The position numbers were made by a program, and so were the translations under genes. Of a stretch of DNA of 64,000 bases, positions 53,506-62,140 are shown one piece after another; within the stretch, counting starts at the first letter, position 1, and every line of letters starts with the position of its first letter. This DNA is from Desulfobacterales bacterium (GTDB lineage: Bacteria > Desulfobacterota > Desulfobacteria > Desulfobacterales > JAHEIW01). The stretch lies in assembly GCA_030066985.1 (NCBI GenBank), contig JASJAN010000035.1:19876-83875 (forward strand), given 5' to 3'. The notes under the pieces are model-generated. The model did no database searches. It was not told where the DNA came from and was given only the letters and a program-made list of their open reading frames with translations.

Positions 53506-54243
53506 ATGTTTTATAGATGGGTTCTCATTGCTTTTTTGGGTCTTTTTTTAGTGAGTTGTGCCACCATGCCGGCCGCGGGGCCATCCCAGCCGCAGGAGGT
53601 CGTGGTCAAAGTTCAGGCTGCAGATCCGACCCAGGTCAAAGTTAGCCAGAACGATAATAGTGAGCGAATCAACAGATCGATGGAAGTCCCCAATCAGGAA
53701 GGACACCTTTCACAACTGTCTTTTATTTCTAAGGACAAAGCCTTTGTTAAGATTTTTTCAGGCCTTTCGGTATCGGATGTCACACGCCTGTGGAACGATC
53801 TTTGTGTTTTGGAAAACAATACCGATATCCGGGATGTTAACTTATTTATTAATTCACCCGGCGGCGATGCATTTTCAGGACTGGCGCTGGCCGATCAGAT
53901 TGAACGCGCGCGGCGAAAGGGATTCCGTATTACGGCTCATGCTTCGGGAATTATCGCCAGTGCGGCCGTACCGGTATTTGCCGTTTGTAATCAACGGTTT
54001 GCAGCCCCAGGAACCATTTTTATGGTGCATGAGGCCGCATTGTGGAAATGGCCGGGACGCGAAACGGCATCGGATATCCGCTCGCAAAACGAGCTGATGA
54101 GTCTGCTGCGCGAGCGCTATATCAGCAAATTGACCGCCAATACCAAGTTAGATAAAGGCAAATGGGAAGAGCTGGAAAAGAAAACGACCTGGTTCAGCGT
54201 TGAAAAAGCATTGGATTGGGGCTTGGTCGATAAGATCGAATAA
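53506..54243 (+). CDS. ClpP-like serine protease lipoprotein
   Basis: 245 aa. N-terminal signal with lipobox 'LVSCA' (Cys 18), so it is a lipoprotein placed in the envelope. After a linker, a ClpP/crotonase-fold domain starts near 72: 'NLFINSPGGDAFSGLALADQIE' (oxyanion region), 'HASGIIASAAVPV' with Ser 152, and 'GTIFMVHEAAL' with His 175. Spacing Ser-His fits ClpP-like proteases; the third residue is not certain. It may cut envelope proteins without an ATPase. ATG behind TAGGAGG and a sigma-54-like promoter, so expression may respond to a stress or nutrient signal. Confidence 0.85.
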   Translation: MFYRWVLIAFLGLFLVSCATMPAAGPSQPQEVVVKVQAADPTQVKVSQNDNSERINRSMEVPNQEGHLSQLSFISKDKAFVKIFSGLSVSDVTRLWNDLCVLENNTDIRDVNLFINSPGGDAFSGLALADQIERARRKGFRITAHASGIIASAAVPVFAVCNQRFAAPGTIFMVHEAALWKWPGRETASDIRSQNELMSLLRERYISKLTANTKLDKGKWEELEKKTTWFSVEKALDWGLVDKIE

Positions 54244-54483
54244 CCGACGATGTCCACAGCCAAAAGATAAAATTTGATTGCTCATCTTCAGATGCTACGC
54301 TTGACATTCGCTGCATTTCTTGAGCGCCGCGGCAAGAAGGCCGCACCCAATGATAAGCAGCGTCTTATTCATGGAAGCAATAGTACTGGAAGGTGTAACC
54401 ATCTTAGAAGATGGGAGTGGAACCAACGTAGCAGCGTATTGTCGAAATCCTCAACATCCCCAAAATAGCAACGCTTAAAATTC
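54244..54483 (+). other. Gene-free region, possible small RNA
   Basis: No convincing coding frame. It contains GGTGTAACCATCTTAGAAGATGG, where CCATCTT pairs with AAGATGG, and is closed by the terminator at 54484. It could be the 3' untranslated region of the ClpP-like mRNA or a small RNA. TTGACA at 54301 has no good -10. Confidence 0.3.
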
Positions 54484-54531
54484 AAAGAGAGCTGGCCCTA
54501 AACATAACACCTGGGCCGCTCTCTTTTTTTT
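54484..54531 (+). terminator. Strong rho-independent terminator
   Basis: AGAGAGCTGGCCC pairs with GGGCCGCTCTCT, followed by eight Ts. It lies 240 bases after the ClpP-like stop. Confidence 0.85.
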
Positions 54532-54546
54532 GCAATGTTGTGCCAG

Positions 54547-54975
54547 TTAAAGTTGCTGAGGATACTGTCGCAAAAATTGATCCACCAGATAGTCACGAAT
54601 ATGCTTGCGGGCTTCATCGGTTAGATCCTCAAATTCAAGACCGATCTGCAGCGCTTGGCTGGTTTGATCCGATTCGCGGGCCCAATCCACTCGCCCGTTG
54701 ACCCACAGCGGCATCTCAGCTACTGTATTATTCTGGTGGGGTATCAGTGAATTAATATCAATACCAATTTTGTGACCTGCAGCAAACAAGGCGTCAAGAA
54801 GGGCTTTTTCACCATTTTTAATCTCTATGCAAAGCCCGCCCTGGCTTATATTTTTGGTTGTTGCCAAGTAGGTTTGGCTCGTCGGATTTCCTGTAATTCT
54901 TAATTGCACCTCGAGCGCTTTTTCCAGTCTGACATAGGCTCTGCGTTCACTGCCGTTAAACTGTTTTGCTTCCAT
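54547..54975 (-). CDS. PilZ-domain protein (c-di-GMP binding type), second copy
   Basis: 142 aa from ATG 54975, which follows GGGGGAG; the frame is open to 54996. 'ERRAYVRLEKALEVQL' gives the RxxxR motif, and 'TKNISQGGLCIEI' the D/NxSxxG motif. The C-terminal half is beta/helix with 'GLEFEDLTDEARKHIRDYL', usual for PilZ adapters. Different in length and sequence from the copy at 9421. Target unknown. Confidence 0.85.
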   Translation of the reverse strand: MEAKQFNGSERRAYVRLEKALEVQLRITGNPTSQTYLATTKNISQGGLCIEIKNGEKALLDALFAAGHKIGIDINSLIPHQNNTVAEMPLWVNGRVDWARESDQTSQALQIGLEFEDLTDEARKHIRDYLVDQFLRQYPQQL

Positions 54976-55145
54976 TTCATCTCCCCCTATCGCCAAGAAT
55001 CCGTCATTAAGGCTGGGTCAGCCTTACCCATCCGTGCAATGGCAAACGACATGGGATAATTCAGGCACCCGCACGGCAGCCCTTTGCGAAACTTCAGGCA
55101 CTGCGCTGGTTTATATTTGGGTGTTTTCTATTTGGAATTTTAATT

Positions 55146-55382
55146 GAAGCTATCTCAAAAATGCATCTAACCCGGCAGAGGCGGGCAGGCGCTCAATGCT
55201 CCGCCAATATTGGTGGCGGATTACAAACAGATTCAAAATGCTCGAATACTAATCCGCCGGAGGCGAACGCCACTGTTGAATCGGCCTGCGACGAGCTACT
55301 CTCGGCCTGTGTTCGAGTCGAAGGCAGTCGTGCCGTTTGCGCCTTGCCCTTGAGCGTAACCTACTATTTTTAAGACAGCTTC
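55146..55382. repeat. Class A nested inverted-repeat element, longest copy (in a 604-bp gap)
   Basis: Left arm GAAGCTATCTCAAAAATGCA is identical to that at 44928; the right arm ends TAAGACAGCTTC. The core has TTCAAAATGCTCGAATACTA and CCGCC..GGCGG insertions that lengthen the loop to about 240 bases. The rest of the gap: 54976-55145 shows nothing clear; 55383-55579 has a weak TTGGCTAAAGCC / GGCCAGTTTAG inverted repeat. Confidence 0.85.
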
Positions 55383-55579
55383 TTGTTAAATTGGCTAAAG
55401 CCAGTTTTGTCCCCAGTTGTGTGTTTCTTTTACGGAAGGCCAACAATGCAAAGGGTGCAGTGTAGTGCAGGATGTCCTCATTTCTAACTATAGCTAAAAT
55501 TGACCGAAAAGGCAAATTTACTGCACAGAGTTGGTTTGGCCAGTTTAGTCCGTTGAGCCAGTTAAAAACGGATAGATAT

Positions 55580-56257
55580 CTAATTTTTATTACGGGAAAC
55601 GGGCTCAACCTTATGGCGCAATTTAGTCATTAAAATTCGGTGGGTAGCGGTTTCTGAGCGCAACGTCATTTTGGAGACGGTAATGTCAAATTCAAAATGA
55701 AAAAATTTAAAAAGATCTTGGCCGCCTTTTCTGATCTCCCACACAAGAATGACCTCACCGCCGGGCCTTAGATGGGATTTGAACAGGTGCAGAAGTGCAT
55801 TAAGATACTTTTCTTTATAAGTAACTTCAGATGCGACGATGCAATTATACTGGGTCTTTAGCTGTGGACGGAACCAGTCCAGCTTGATAATCGGAAAATC
55901 CGGACAATTATTGTAGTGAGCGTTAGCCCGGGCAAAATTTATGGCGTGCGGATCATATTCGGACAGGGTAATCTGGTGGCCGAAGGTTGCGGCAACAATA
56001 CTGACCTGACCGACACCACCACCGATTTCTAAAAATCTGTTGCTGGCATCCGGCGGCATATCAGCCAGATATGATGACAGCACCCACGACGCCGGCCAGA
56101 TTTTTGCCCACAGCGGAAAGTCATTAAATACATCGTAGGGATTCAGAAACCGATGCAAATATTTCGGCAGCAGGAAGCTAAATTTCCTATTATTAATGAC
56201 CATGTCGGTGGTCTCGGTTTCGTACGTCTTATGAAATTCTTCGAGTGAGAATACCAT
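55580..56257 (-). CDS. Class I SAM methyltransferase, METTL21/Methyltransf_16-like
   Basis: About 225 aa from ATG 56257; the frame is open to 56407, but the family region starts near 'MVFSLEEFHKTYETET'. 'LWAKIWPASWVLSSYL' followed by 'FLEIGGGVGQVSIVAATFG' is the typical pattern of protein-lysine methyltransferases of the METTL21 group (W-P-A then motif I). 'ASEVTYKEKYLNALL' and 'LRPGGEVILVWE' complete the fold. Substrate is likely a protein side chain, but a small molecule cannot be ruled out. The start is uncertain: no ribosome site is visible. Confidence 0.75.
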   Translation of the reverse strand: MVFSLEEFHKTYETETTDMVINNRKFSFLLPKYLHRFLNPYDVFNDFPLWAKIWPASWVLSSYLADMPPDASNRFLEIGGGVGQVSIVAATFGHQITLSEYDPHAINFARANAHYNNCPDFPIIKLDWFRPQLKTQYNCIVASEVTYKEKYLNALLHLFKSHLRPGGEVILVWEIRKGGQDLFKFFHFEFDITVSKMTLRSETATHRILMTKLRHKVEPVSRNKN

Positions 56258-56554
56258 ATCAGCTAAGTCTGTTGCCTTAATAAGCAGATATCTTTGACAA
56301 TGCTGTTCTTTGCGTACCACATAAAAATGCCTCTGTAAAATATTTATCAGCACCGCGGTTTTTCGGTCGCTTGGCCCATTGTAATGCTGGTATTGGCAAA
56401 AGTGCATCGATATGATCGGATCGGGTGGTAAAGGGTTGATATCACCTCAACTTCACTGAATTTTACCAGCAAAAATATGGGTTGTAACTGGCGATAACAC
56501 TTCTTATATTAGGCGTCGATTGAACGCTGCCCGAACACCAGTCCAGGAGTCCTT

Positions 56555-57403
56555 ATGAAGCAAACCTATTATGTCGACGGTCAATTTGTAGATGCAACGG
56601 AGGCAGTCATTCCGGTTGACGACCTTGCGATTATGAGAGGATATGGCGTCTTTGATCTTTTGCGCACCTTAAACGGTCGGCCGTTATTTCTGAAAGAACA
56701 CATTCAGCGACTTGAAGAATCGGCACGACGTATCGGTATTAAGTTGCCATGGACGCAACGCCAACTGGTCGACATTGTCATAAACACCTTACATCGCAAT
56801 TCCTTTCAGGAGTCCAACATTCGCATTGTGGTGACCGGCGGCTCCAGCCCTGATTTTATCACTCCCCAGGGAAAGCCCCGGCTGCTGGTTCTGGTTACCC
56901 AGGCCCCGATGCTGCCCCAAGAGTGGTATATTGATGGTGTAAAAATCATTACATTTTTTTCAGAAAGAAGCATCCCAGGCGCCAAAAGCATTGATTATGT
57001 GGCCGCAACCATTGCCCTTAAACAGGCGCGTGATCAAGGCGCTATAGAGGCCGTTTATGTCGATCATAACCAATACGTGCTTGAAGGTACAACCAGCAAT
57101 ATTTTTGCATTGATCAACGGTTCGCTGGTCACACCAGGAAAGGGAATTTTAAGCGGTATTACCCGTAAAGCTGTTTTGCAACTGGCTGCAAAAACACTTA
57201 CCGTCGAAATCCGCGATCTGGATTTAGATGAGCTCAGATCAGCAGAAGAAGTGTTTATTACCGGCACCAACAAAATGATCGTTCCGGTCGTCCAAGTCGA
57301 TAAGCGCACCATCGGCAAGGGGCGCCCGGGCCAAGCCACCCGGACACTGATGCACGCCTTCAGCAAACAAATAGATGACTACCGTCACCAGAAAGCCGGG
57401 TAG
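56555..57403 (+). CDS. Class IV PLP-dependent aminotransferase
   Basis: 282 aa. Members include branched-chain aminotransferase, D-amino acid aminotransferase and aminodeoxychorismate lyase. Seen: 'DDLAIMRGYGVFDLLRT' (start), 'PGAKSIDYVAAT' with the PLP-binding Lys near 147, 'EGTTSNIFAL' (near 178) and 'EEVFITGTNKMIVPV'. The residues fit branched-chain or D-amino acid enzymes better than the lyase, but I cannot decide. ATG follows CCAGGAGTCC. The next coding signals are the small frame at 57442 and trxB. Confidence 0.88.
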   Translation: MKQTYYVDGQFVDATEAVIPVDDLAIMRGYGVFDLLRTLNGRPLFLKEHIQRLEESARRIGIKLPWTQRQLVDIVINTLHRNSFQESNIRIVVTGGSSPDFITPQGKPRLLVLVTQAPMLPQEWYIDGVKIITFFSERSIPGAKSIDYVAATIALKQARDQGAIEAVYVDHNQYVLEGTTSNIFALINGSLVTPGKGILSGITRKAVLQLAAKTLTVEIRDLDLDELRSAEEVFITGTNKMIVPVVQVDKRTIGKGRPGQATRTLMHAFSKQIDDYRHQKAG

Positions 57404-57441
57404 TCGAAAAATTATAGGCGGCAGCGCAAATACATCTTTGC

Positions 57442-57594
57442 ATGGGTGCCAACCTTTGCTATAACGTGGCTGAAGCAGACGAGTTCATATGCTGTATTGA
57501 AAAACGCTATGCGAAACTGATCAAAATTCCGCAACAGCGACCATCGGTTGCTTTCGGAATGGAAAAATATGAGGAGGCCCTGTATGTCGAGTAA
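57442..57594 (+). CDS. Putative small ORF overlapping the trxB start
   Basis: 50 codons from ATG 57442 to TAA 57594, reading M-G-A-N-L-C-Y-N-V-A-E-A-D-E-F-I-C-C and ending EEALYVE. It has three Cys and is neutral to acidic. Its last 11 bases overlap trxB, and the trxB ribosome site GAGGAGG lies inside it, which would couple the two. No ribosome site precedes it, so it could be chance. I do not recognise it. Confidence 0.35.
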   Translation: MGANLCYNVAEADEFICCIEKRYAKLIKIPQQRPSVAFGMEKYEEALYVE

Positions 57595-58558
57595 TGACAC
57601 CTACGATCTAATTATCATCGGTGGCGGACCGGGGGGATTGACAGCCGGCATTTATGCCATGCGCGCTGCACTCAAAACGGCTCTCATCGAATTGGGTGTA
57701 CCCGGTGGCCAGATGAACAACTCCGATTCAGTTGAGAACTGGCCCGGTGATGAACACATCGGCGGTTCTGAGCTGGGCGTCAGATTTCATCAACACGCCC
57801 AATCTTATGGATTGGAGATTCTTTCTCAGGAGGTTGTGGAACTTGAACCCGGTCTCGACATTCACACCGTTAAGCTCGCCAACGGCGACCAATTGAGCGC
57901 CCACGCGGTTATCTTGGCAACCGGCGGCAGCCCGCGCAAACTGGATATTCCCGGTGAAGAAGAACACTATGGCAAGGGTGTTTCTTATTGTGCGGTTTGT
58001 GACGGTTTTTTCTTTAGAGACAAAACCGTTGTAGTGGTTGGCGGTGGTGACACGGCTGCAGAAGAAGCCCTCTATCTTGCCAAATTGACCAAACAGGTAT
58101 ATCTGGTCCACCGCCGCGATGCCTTACGCGCTAGTGCACTTTTGCAGCAACGCGTCAAAGCTGAATGTAAAATCGAGATCTTGTGGAACACGGTGGCAAC
58201 AGAAATCAAGGCCAATGATGAGGGTGTATGCGCAGTGGATTTACAGGATACGCAAACCAGTGAAAAAAGAGAGCTGGCAGCAGACGGTGTATTTATTTTC
58301 ATCGGCTTCGAACCGAATAATAATCTGGTACCGGCCGGAACGAAGATGAATGCCGATGGTTATGTAGTCACCGACGAAAAATGCGAGACCAACGCCCCCG
58401 GAATTTATGTCATCGGTGATCTTAGAGAAAAAGCATATCGACAGATCGTCATATCGGCATCCGATGGCGCCACGGCTGCGCTGTCAGCTGCTCACTATAT
58501 TGAAACACGAAAATCTGAAGAAGCCTGCGAATTGCCTGAAGAGCTCCAAACCCAATAA
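57584..58558 (+). CDS. trxB: Thioredoxin reductase
   Basis: 324 aa from ATG 57584, which follows GAGGAGG. FAD loop 'LIIIGGGPGGLTAGIYAMRA' at the start, redox pair 'CAVCDGFFF' (Cys-x-x-Cys near 133), NADPH loop 'VVVVGGGDTAAEEALYLA' and the FAD motif 'GIYVIGDL' near the C-terminus. It reduces thioredoxin with NADPH in the cytoplasm. Full length and complete. The last residues 'ACELPEELQTQ' extend a little beyond the usual end. Confidence 0.95.
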   Translation: MSSNDTYDLIIIGGGPGGLTAGIYAMRAALKTALIELGVPGGQMNNSDSVENWPGDEHIGGSELGVRFHQHAQSYGLEILSQEVVELEPGLDIHTVKLANGDQLSAHAVILATGGSPRKLDIPGEEEHYGKGVSYCAVCDGFFFRDKTVVVVGGGDTAAEEALYLAKLTKQVYLVHRRDALRASALLQQRVKAECKIEILWNTVATEIKANDEGVCAVDLQDTQTSEKRELAADGVFIFIGFEPNNNLVPAGTKMNADGYVVTDEKCETNAPGIYVIGDLREKAYRQIVISASDGATAALSAAHYIETRKSEEACELPEELQTQ

Positions 58559-58625
58559 CAGTAAATCCGAACAGCTTCGTGTCCTTGGCCGTAAATCTTA
58601 TTCGGGTTATGATTAAATCCGTTCA

Positions 58626-58711
58626 TTCACCGCGAAGCGCACCAAGATGCACGAAGTTAAAATAAAGAATTTTTCATTCGTTACTTTGTGCCCTTCGTGA
58701 ACTTCGTGGTA
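58626..58711. repeat. Class G inverted repeat (CACGAAG / CTTCGTG)
   Basis: TTCACCGCGAAGCGCACCAAG on the left and CCTTCGTGAACTTCGTGGT on the right. Related copies lie at 32172 and 63898. Confidence 0.75.
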
Positions 58712-58757
58712 AAATCTAATGATAAGCTATTACTGATATTCTTAAGTGCAGCGTAAT

Positions 58758-59858
58758 ATGTCCGGTGTGATGCGTTTATTGTTGAAATTTCTAATCTTAG
58801 CCATCATGCTGCTAGGCTTGCCGCTGATAGGGATATGGGCGGCTGGATTCCCGCTTAGCGATTATCTGGAATTTCCTCCCCAAACCCGTTATGTTCGTCA
58901 CGCCCCATTTTCCGGTCTGGCATTTTTTATTTACAGCCTTCTTATTGCTGCCTGCACGACACCGCTGATTATTCGCGCTTTAAAACCAGCGCCGCAAAGA
59001 GCACCCAACATTCAGCGACATAAACGACCATTTCCAGCATGGGGATGGCTTGGCCTGATCCTGGGAATAGGGACCTGGATCTTAGCATGGTCGCGATTCA
59101 GCTGGTTTGCCGCATTACAGCCGCACACCTTTACCCCTCTGTGGGTTGCCTTTATTATCGTCATCAATGCATTTGGATATCGGCAGAACGGGTATTGCAT
59201 GCTGCTTTGTCGTCCGATTTTTTTTCTACTACTTTTTCCCATCAGCGCTGCCTTTTGGTGGTTTTTTGAATATCTGAACCGATTTGTGCAAAACTGGTAC
59301 TATATCGGACCCGAGTTTAGCGCCTGGGAGTATTTTTGGTACGCCACCTTGCCATTTGCTACGGTGTTGCCAGCAGTATTGGGCCTCAGAGACGCGTTAC
59401 GGTCTAGCCGATGGCTTCCGCTAAAGTTTGACCATTTCAAACCGCTGCAATTACAGCATCCCAAAATTATTGCCGCCCTGCTACTTGCACTGTCCGCTGC
59501 AGGACTGGCCGGCATCGGGGTCTGGCCCAATATCTTGTTCCCGCTGCTTTGGGTGGCGCCGCTGCTCATTATCCTATGCCTTCAAACACTGATGGGCGAG
59601 CGACATCTTTTAACCGATCTGACGGTGGGAAATTGGACGCCGCTAGTGGCCGCTGTTTTGGCAGCATTTATCTGCGGCTTATTCTGGGAAATGTGGAATG
59701 TGTTCAGCCTGGCCAAATGGAAGTACAGCATTCCCTTGGTGCACCGTTATCAGATATTTGAAATGCCGCTGCTGGGGTATGCCGGCTATCTTCCTTTTGG
59801 TCTGCAGTGTGCAGTGGTTGGCAATTTGTTGGAAAATATCACACCTGCGCCCCAGTGA
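58758..59858 (+). CDS. Polytopic membrane protein of unknown function
   Basis: About 366 aa from ATG 58758 (GTG 58746 is an alternative). Nine or ten hydrophobic helices spread over the whole length and many Trp residues. The C-terminal block 'LFWEMWNVFSLAKWKYSIP' and 'FEMPLLGYAGYLPFGLQ' looks like a conserved functional patch. No known transporter motif is seen. No ribosome site is visible. Its neighbours (trxB upstream, glycosyltransferase downstream) give no function. Confidence 0.7.
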   Translation: MSGVMRLLLKFLILAIMLLGLPLIGIWAAGFPLSDYLEFPPQTRYVRHAPFSGLAFFIYSLLIAACTTPLIIRALKPAPQRAPNIQRHKRPFPAWGWLGLILGIGTWILAWSRFSWFAALQPHTFTPLWVAFIIVINAFGYRQNGYCMLLCRPIFFLLLFPISAAFWWFFEYLNRFVQNWYYIGPEFSAWEYFWYATLPFATVLPAVLGLRDALRSSRWLPLKFDHFKPLQLQHPKIIAALLLALSAAGLAGIGVWPNILFPLLWVAPLLIILCLQTLMGERHLLTDLTVGNWTPLVAAVLAAFICGLFWEMWNVFSLAKWKYSIPLVHRYQIFEMPLLGYAGYLPFGLQCAVVGNLLENITPAPQ

Positions 59859-59949
59859 TGTTGGCCTTTGCATGGACCAATATGGCCAGGCACAAAAATC
59901 GCTTTTACCACAACAAATCTTATATTTAATCTTGACATACCCCCACATA

Positions 59950-59978
59950 TTGTATATCGCGGAACAGTGTGGTATACT
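59950..59978 (+). promoter_or_regulatory. Candidate promoter, TTGTAT-N17-TATACT
   Basis: TTGTAT at 59950-59955 and TATACT at 59973-59978, with a TTGACA at 59932 just before. It would read through a 340-base leader to the glycosyltransferase gene. A minus-strand small frame lies in that leader. Confidence 0.45.
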
Positions 59979-60032
59979 CTAACTAAGCGCTTAAGGTGCC
60001 CCACTTCACGCAAAATTGGCGGACTGTTTTTT

Positions 60033-60149
60033 TCATGTCAGCGCCAAAAAAAATAAGACAAGGCCAAGCATAAAACCGCTCAGGGTGAAGACGGCTTTGA
60101 GAATTCCGTTGACGACCATCAATATGGGTGCACTGAATGCAAAGGCCAT
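60033..60149 (-). CDS. Putative small membrane peptide (38 aa)
   Basis: ATG at 60149, TGA at 60033-60035. The peptide is almost wholly hydrophobic: 'MAFAFSAPILMVVNG' then 'GFMLGLVLFFLALT', fitting one or two short membrane helices. TAAGGA lies close before the ATG, and TTGAAA-N17-TTTATT upstream could be a promoter. It is antisense to the leader of the glycosyltransferase gene. Small hydrophobic antisense-flanked peptides can be toxins of type I systems, but I see no further support. Confidence 0.35.
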   Translation of the reverse strand: MAFAFSAPILMVVNGILKAVFTLSGFMLGLVLFFLALT

Positions 60150-60315
60150 TGTCCTTATGGTTGTAAAATAAATCACGGAGGTTGTTTCTTTTCAAATAGG
60201 TATTACCATCTGAATCTGCCCGATACGCGCTCTGCAACGAAAAGCTGCTGATGCGCACAGGGCGTTGGCTGTAGTTGCTCACTGGCTGAGAAAATGTTGA
60301 TCAGGTTTTAAACAT

Positions 60316-61716
60316 ATGCATAAGAACATTGGATTTATCTCAACTCGACTTGCCGGCACGGATGGTGTTTCACTTGAATCCAGCAAATGGGCGGACGTTC
60401 TGCAGCAAAGCGGGCATAAATGCTTTTGGTTTGCCGGTGCGGTAGACCGCAAGACGGAATATAGCTTCCATGTTCCTGAAGCCCATTTCAAAAACGAGCA
60501 AAATCAATGGATCAACCAGCAGGTCTTTGGTCAAAAGGGACGCGAACAGCCGGTTACAAAGGCCATCCACGAGCTGCGCTCTCGTCTGAAATTTAAACTT
60601 CATGAGTTCATCAAAAAATTTAATATCGACCTGCTCATTGCCGAAAATGCGTTAACCATCCCCTTGCATGTGCCTCTGGGATTGGCCATTACGGAAACCA
60701 TTGCAGAAACACAATTGCCGACCATCGCGCACCATCATGATTTTTACTGGGAACGCGTCCGCTTTTCGGTCAATGCCGTTGGTGACTATATCCAAATGGC
60801 ATTTCCGCCAAATCTGAACAATATTCGGCATGTCGTCATCAACTCAGCTGCACAGGAACAGCTGGCCCTGCGAACCGGAATTGCTTCAACGATCATTCCC
60901 AATGTGTTGGATTTCGAAAATCCGCCCAAAATCAGCAAAAAGCGAACCGACGTTTTTCGCCAATCCATTGGCCTTAAAAGCGATGATCGCATGATTTTAC
61001 AGCCCACGCGTATCATTCAACGCAAAGGTATTGAATTTGCGATTGAACTGGTCAAGGAACTTAAAAATACGCAAAATAAGCTCGTCATATCCCACGAAGC
61101 CGGGGATGAAGGTTTTGAATATGCGGAATGGCTGAAGGAATATGCCTGTGAACATGATGTCGATCTGCGCCTGGTCTCCATTCAGGTTACAGACCCGTGG
61201 TCGGAGAACGGTAACAACAGCACCAAGTATTCACTATGGGATGTTTACCCGTACGCTGATTTTATTACTTACCCCAGCTTATACGAGGGCTTTGGCAATG
61301 CCTTTCTAGAGGCCATTTATTTTAGAAAACCGATTCTGATCAATCGCTACTCCACGTTTGTGCGCGATATCGAACCGCTGGGATTTGATCTGGTGGTGAT
61401 GGATGGCTTCCTGTCCAAACAAACGGTCCAAAATGTAGTGGAAATTCTGGGATCAGCAAAACGCAGAAAAAAAATGGTCAAGAGCAATTATGAGGTCGCC
61501 TCACGCCATTACTCCTATCAGGTGCTGAGAAATCAACTTTCCAGCATTCTACAAAGTTTCTTTGGTGACACTATCGGGCAGCTCACCTCCCAGAGCCGTC
61601 CGGCAAAATCCAAAGGATATCTGTACATCAATTCACATCAGGTCATGTACAAACATATCGACAGCCAGCGCTGCGGCCCCAATCCAAAAAAGAAAAGTTC
61701 AAGTGCACGGCGTTAA
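60316..61716 (+). CDS. Family GT4-like glycosyltransferase
   Basis: 466 aa. GT-B fold: N-terminal acceptor domain starts 'IGFISTRLAGTDGVSLESSKW', and the C-terminal sugar-nucleotide domain has 'QPTRIIQRKGIEFAI' and the Ex7E motif in 'YEGFGNAFLEAIYF' (near 330). This matches retaining GT4 enzymes such as those that make mannosyl or glucosyl conjugates. Donor and acceptor are unknown. The C-terminal 50 residues are a basic, disordered tail. No ribosome site is obvious before ATG 60316. Confidence 0.85.
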   Translation: MHKNIGFISTRLAGTDGVSLESSKWADVLQQSGHKCFWFAGAVDRKTEYSFHVPEAHFKNEQNQWINQQVFGQKGREQPVTKAIHELRSRLKFKLHEFIKKFNIDLLIAENALTIPLHVPLGLAITETIAETQLPTIAHHHDFYWERVRFSVNAVGDYIQMAFPPNLNNIRHVVINSAAQEQLALRTGIASTIIPNVLDFENPPKISKKRTDVFRQSIGLKSDDRMILQPTRIIQRKGIEFAIELVKELKNTQNKLVISHEAGDEGFEYAEWLKEYACEHDVDLRLVSIQVTDPWSENGNNSTKYSLWDVYPYADFITYPSLYEGFGNAFLEAIYFRKPILINRYSTFVRDIEPLGFDLVVMDGFLSKQTVQNVVEILGSAKRRKKMVKSNYEVASRHYSYQVLRNQLSSILQSFFGDTIGQLTSQSRPAKSKGYLYINSHQVMYKHIDSQRCGPNPKKKSSSARR

Positions 61717-61875
61717 GCACAACTCCTTTTTCATTGGATACCCTATTATCAACCGATTTGAATAATGCGCCCGATGGTTGAATCGGACCATTTCGATCTT
61801 ACTTTATACCTTAACCATTATTGGCTATCTATCAGCATTTATCGCTTTAAAAGTTGTAGGGCCAAAGGATAGGCC

Positions 61876-62058
61876 ATGTCGTTTGAAACTATTCGCGGAT
61901 TAAAAGGTAAGGTATATGTACCTGATCCGCTGGAAAAAGGTTCTCAGAAGCACCCGTGCAAAGACTGTTATGTGTGCCAGCTTTGCAATGACGATCGCTG
62001 CCGGGTATGCCGTGATGGGCAAAAGGCCTGCCAGTGTGACACGCTGGCTAAACGCTAG
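61876..62058 (+). CDS. Small cysteine-rich protein (metal-binding type)
   Basis: 60 aa, ATG after AAAGGAT. The last half has eight Cys in 27 residues ('CKDCYVCQLC' then 'CRVCRDGQKACQC'), arranged as CxxC pairs. This fits a zinc or iron-sulfur binding miniprotein, or a metallothionein-like scavenger. It is not HgcB: the CxxCxxCxxxCP ferredoxin motifs are missing. It is about 0.6 kb upstream of hgcA on the same strand. Function unknown. Confidence 0.7.
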   Translation: MSFETIRGLKGKVYVPDPLEKGSQKHPCKDCYVCQLCNDDRCRVCRDGQKACQCDTLAKR

Positions 62059-62140
62059 CCTGACAGTTTGATGTGCATTGACAAGTTGAGCAAATCTTCC
62101 AATATAAAACTATCTTAGCACCAAAATAAGGAGTTAAATT

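Noticed and set aside
54274..54468. 64-residue frame after the ClpP-like gene
   Set aside because: Composition looks random and no ribosome site; the region fits a 3' untranslated region or small RNA better.
55161..55373. 70-residue frame inside a class A repeat
   Set aside because: It lies wholly within the inverted repeat, which explains the sequence.
61876..62058. Cys-rich miniprotein considered as HgcB
   Set aside because: Too short and Cys spacing does not match two [4Fe-4S] ferredoxin motifs.
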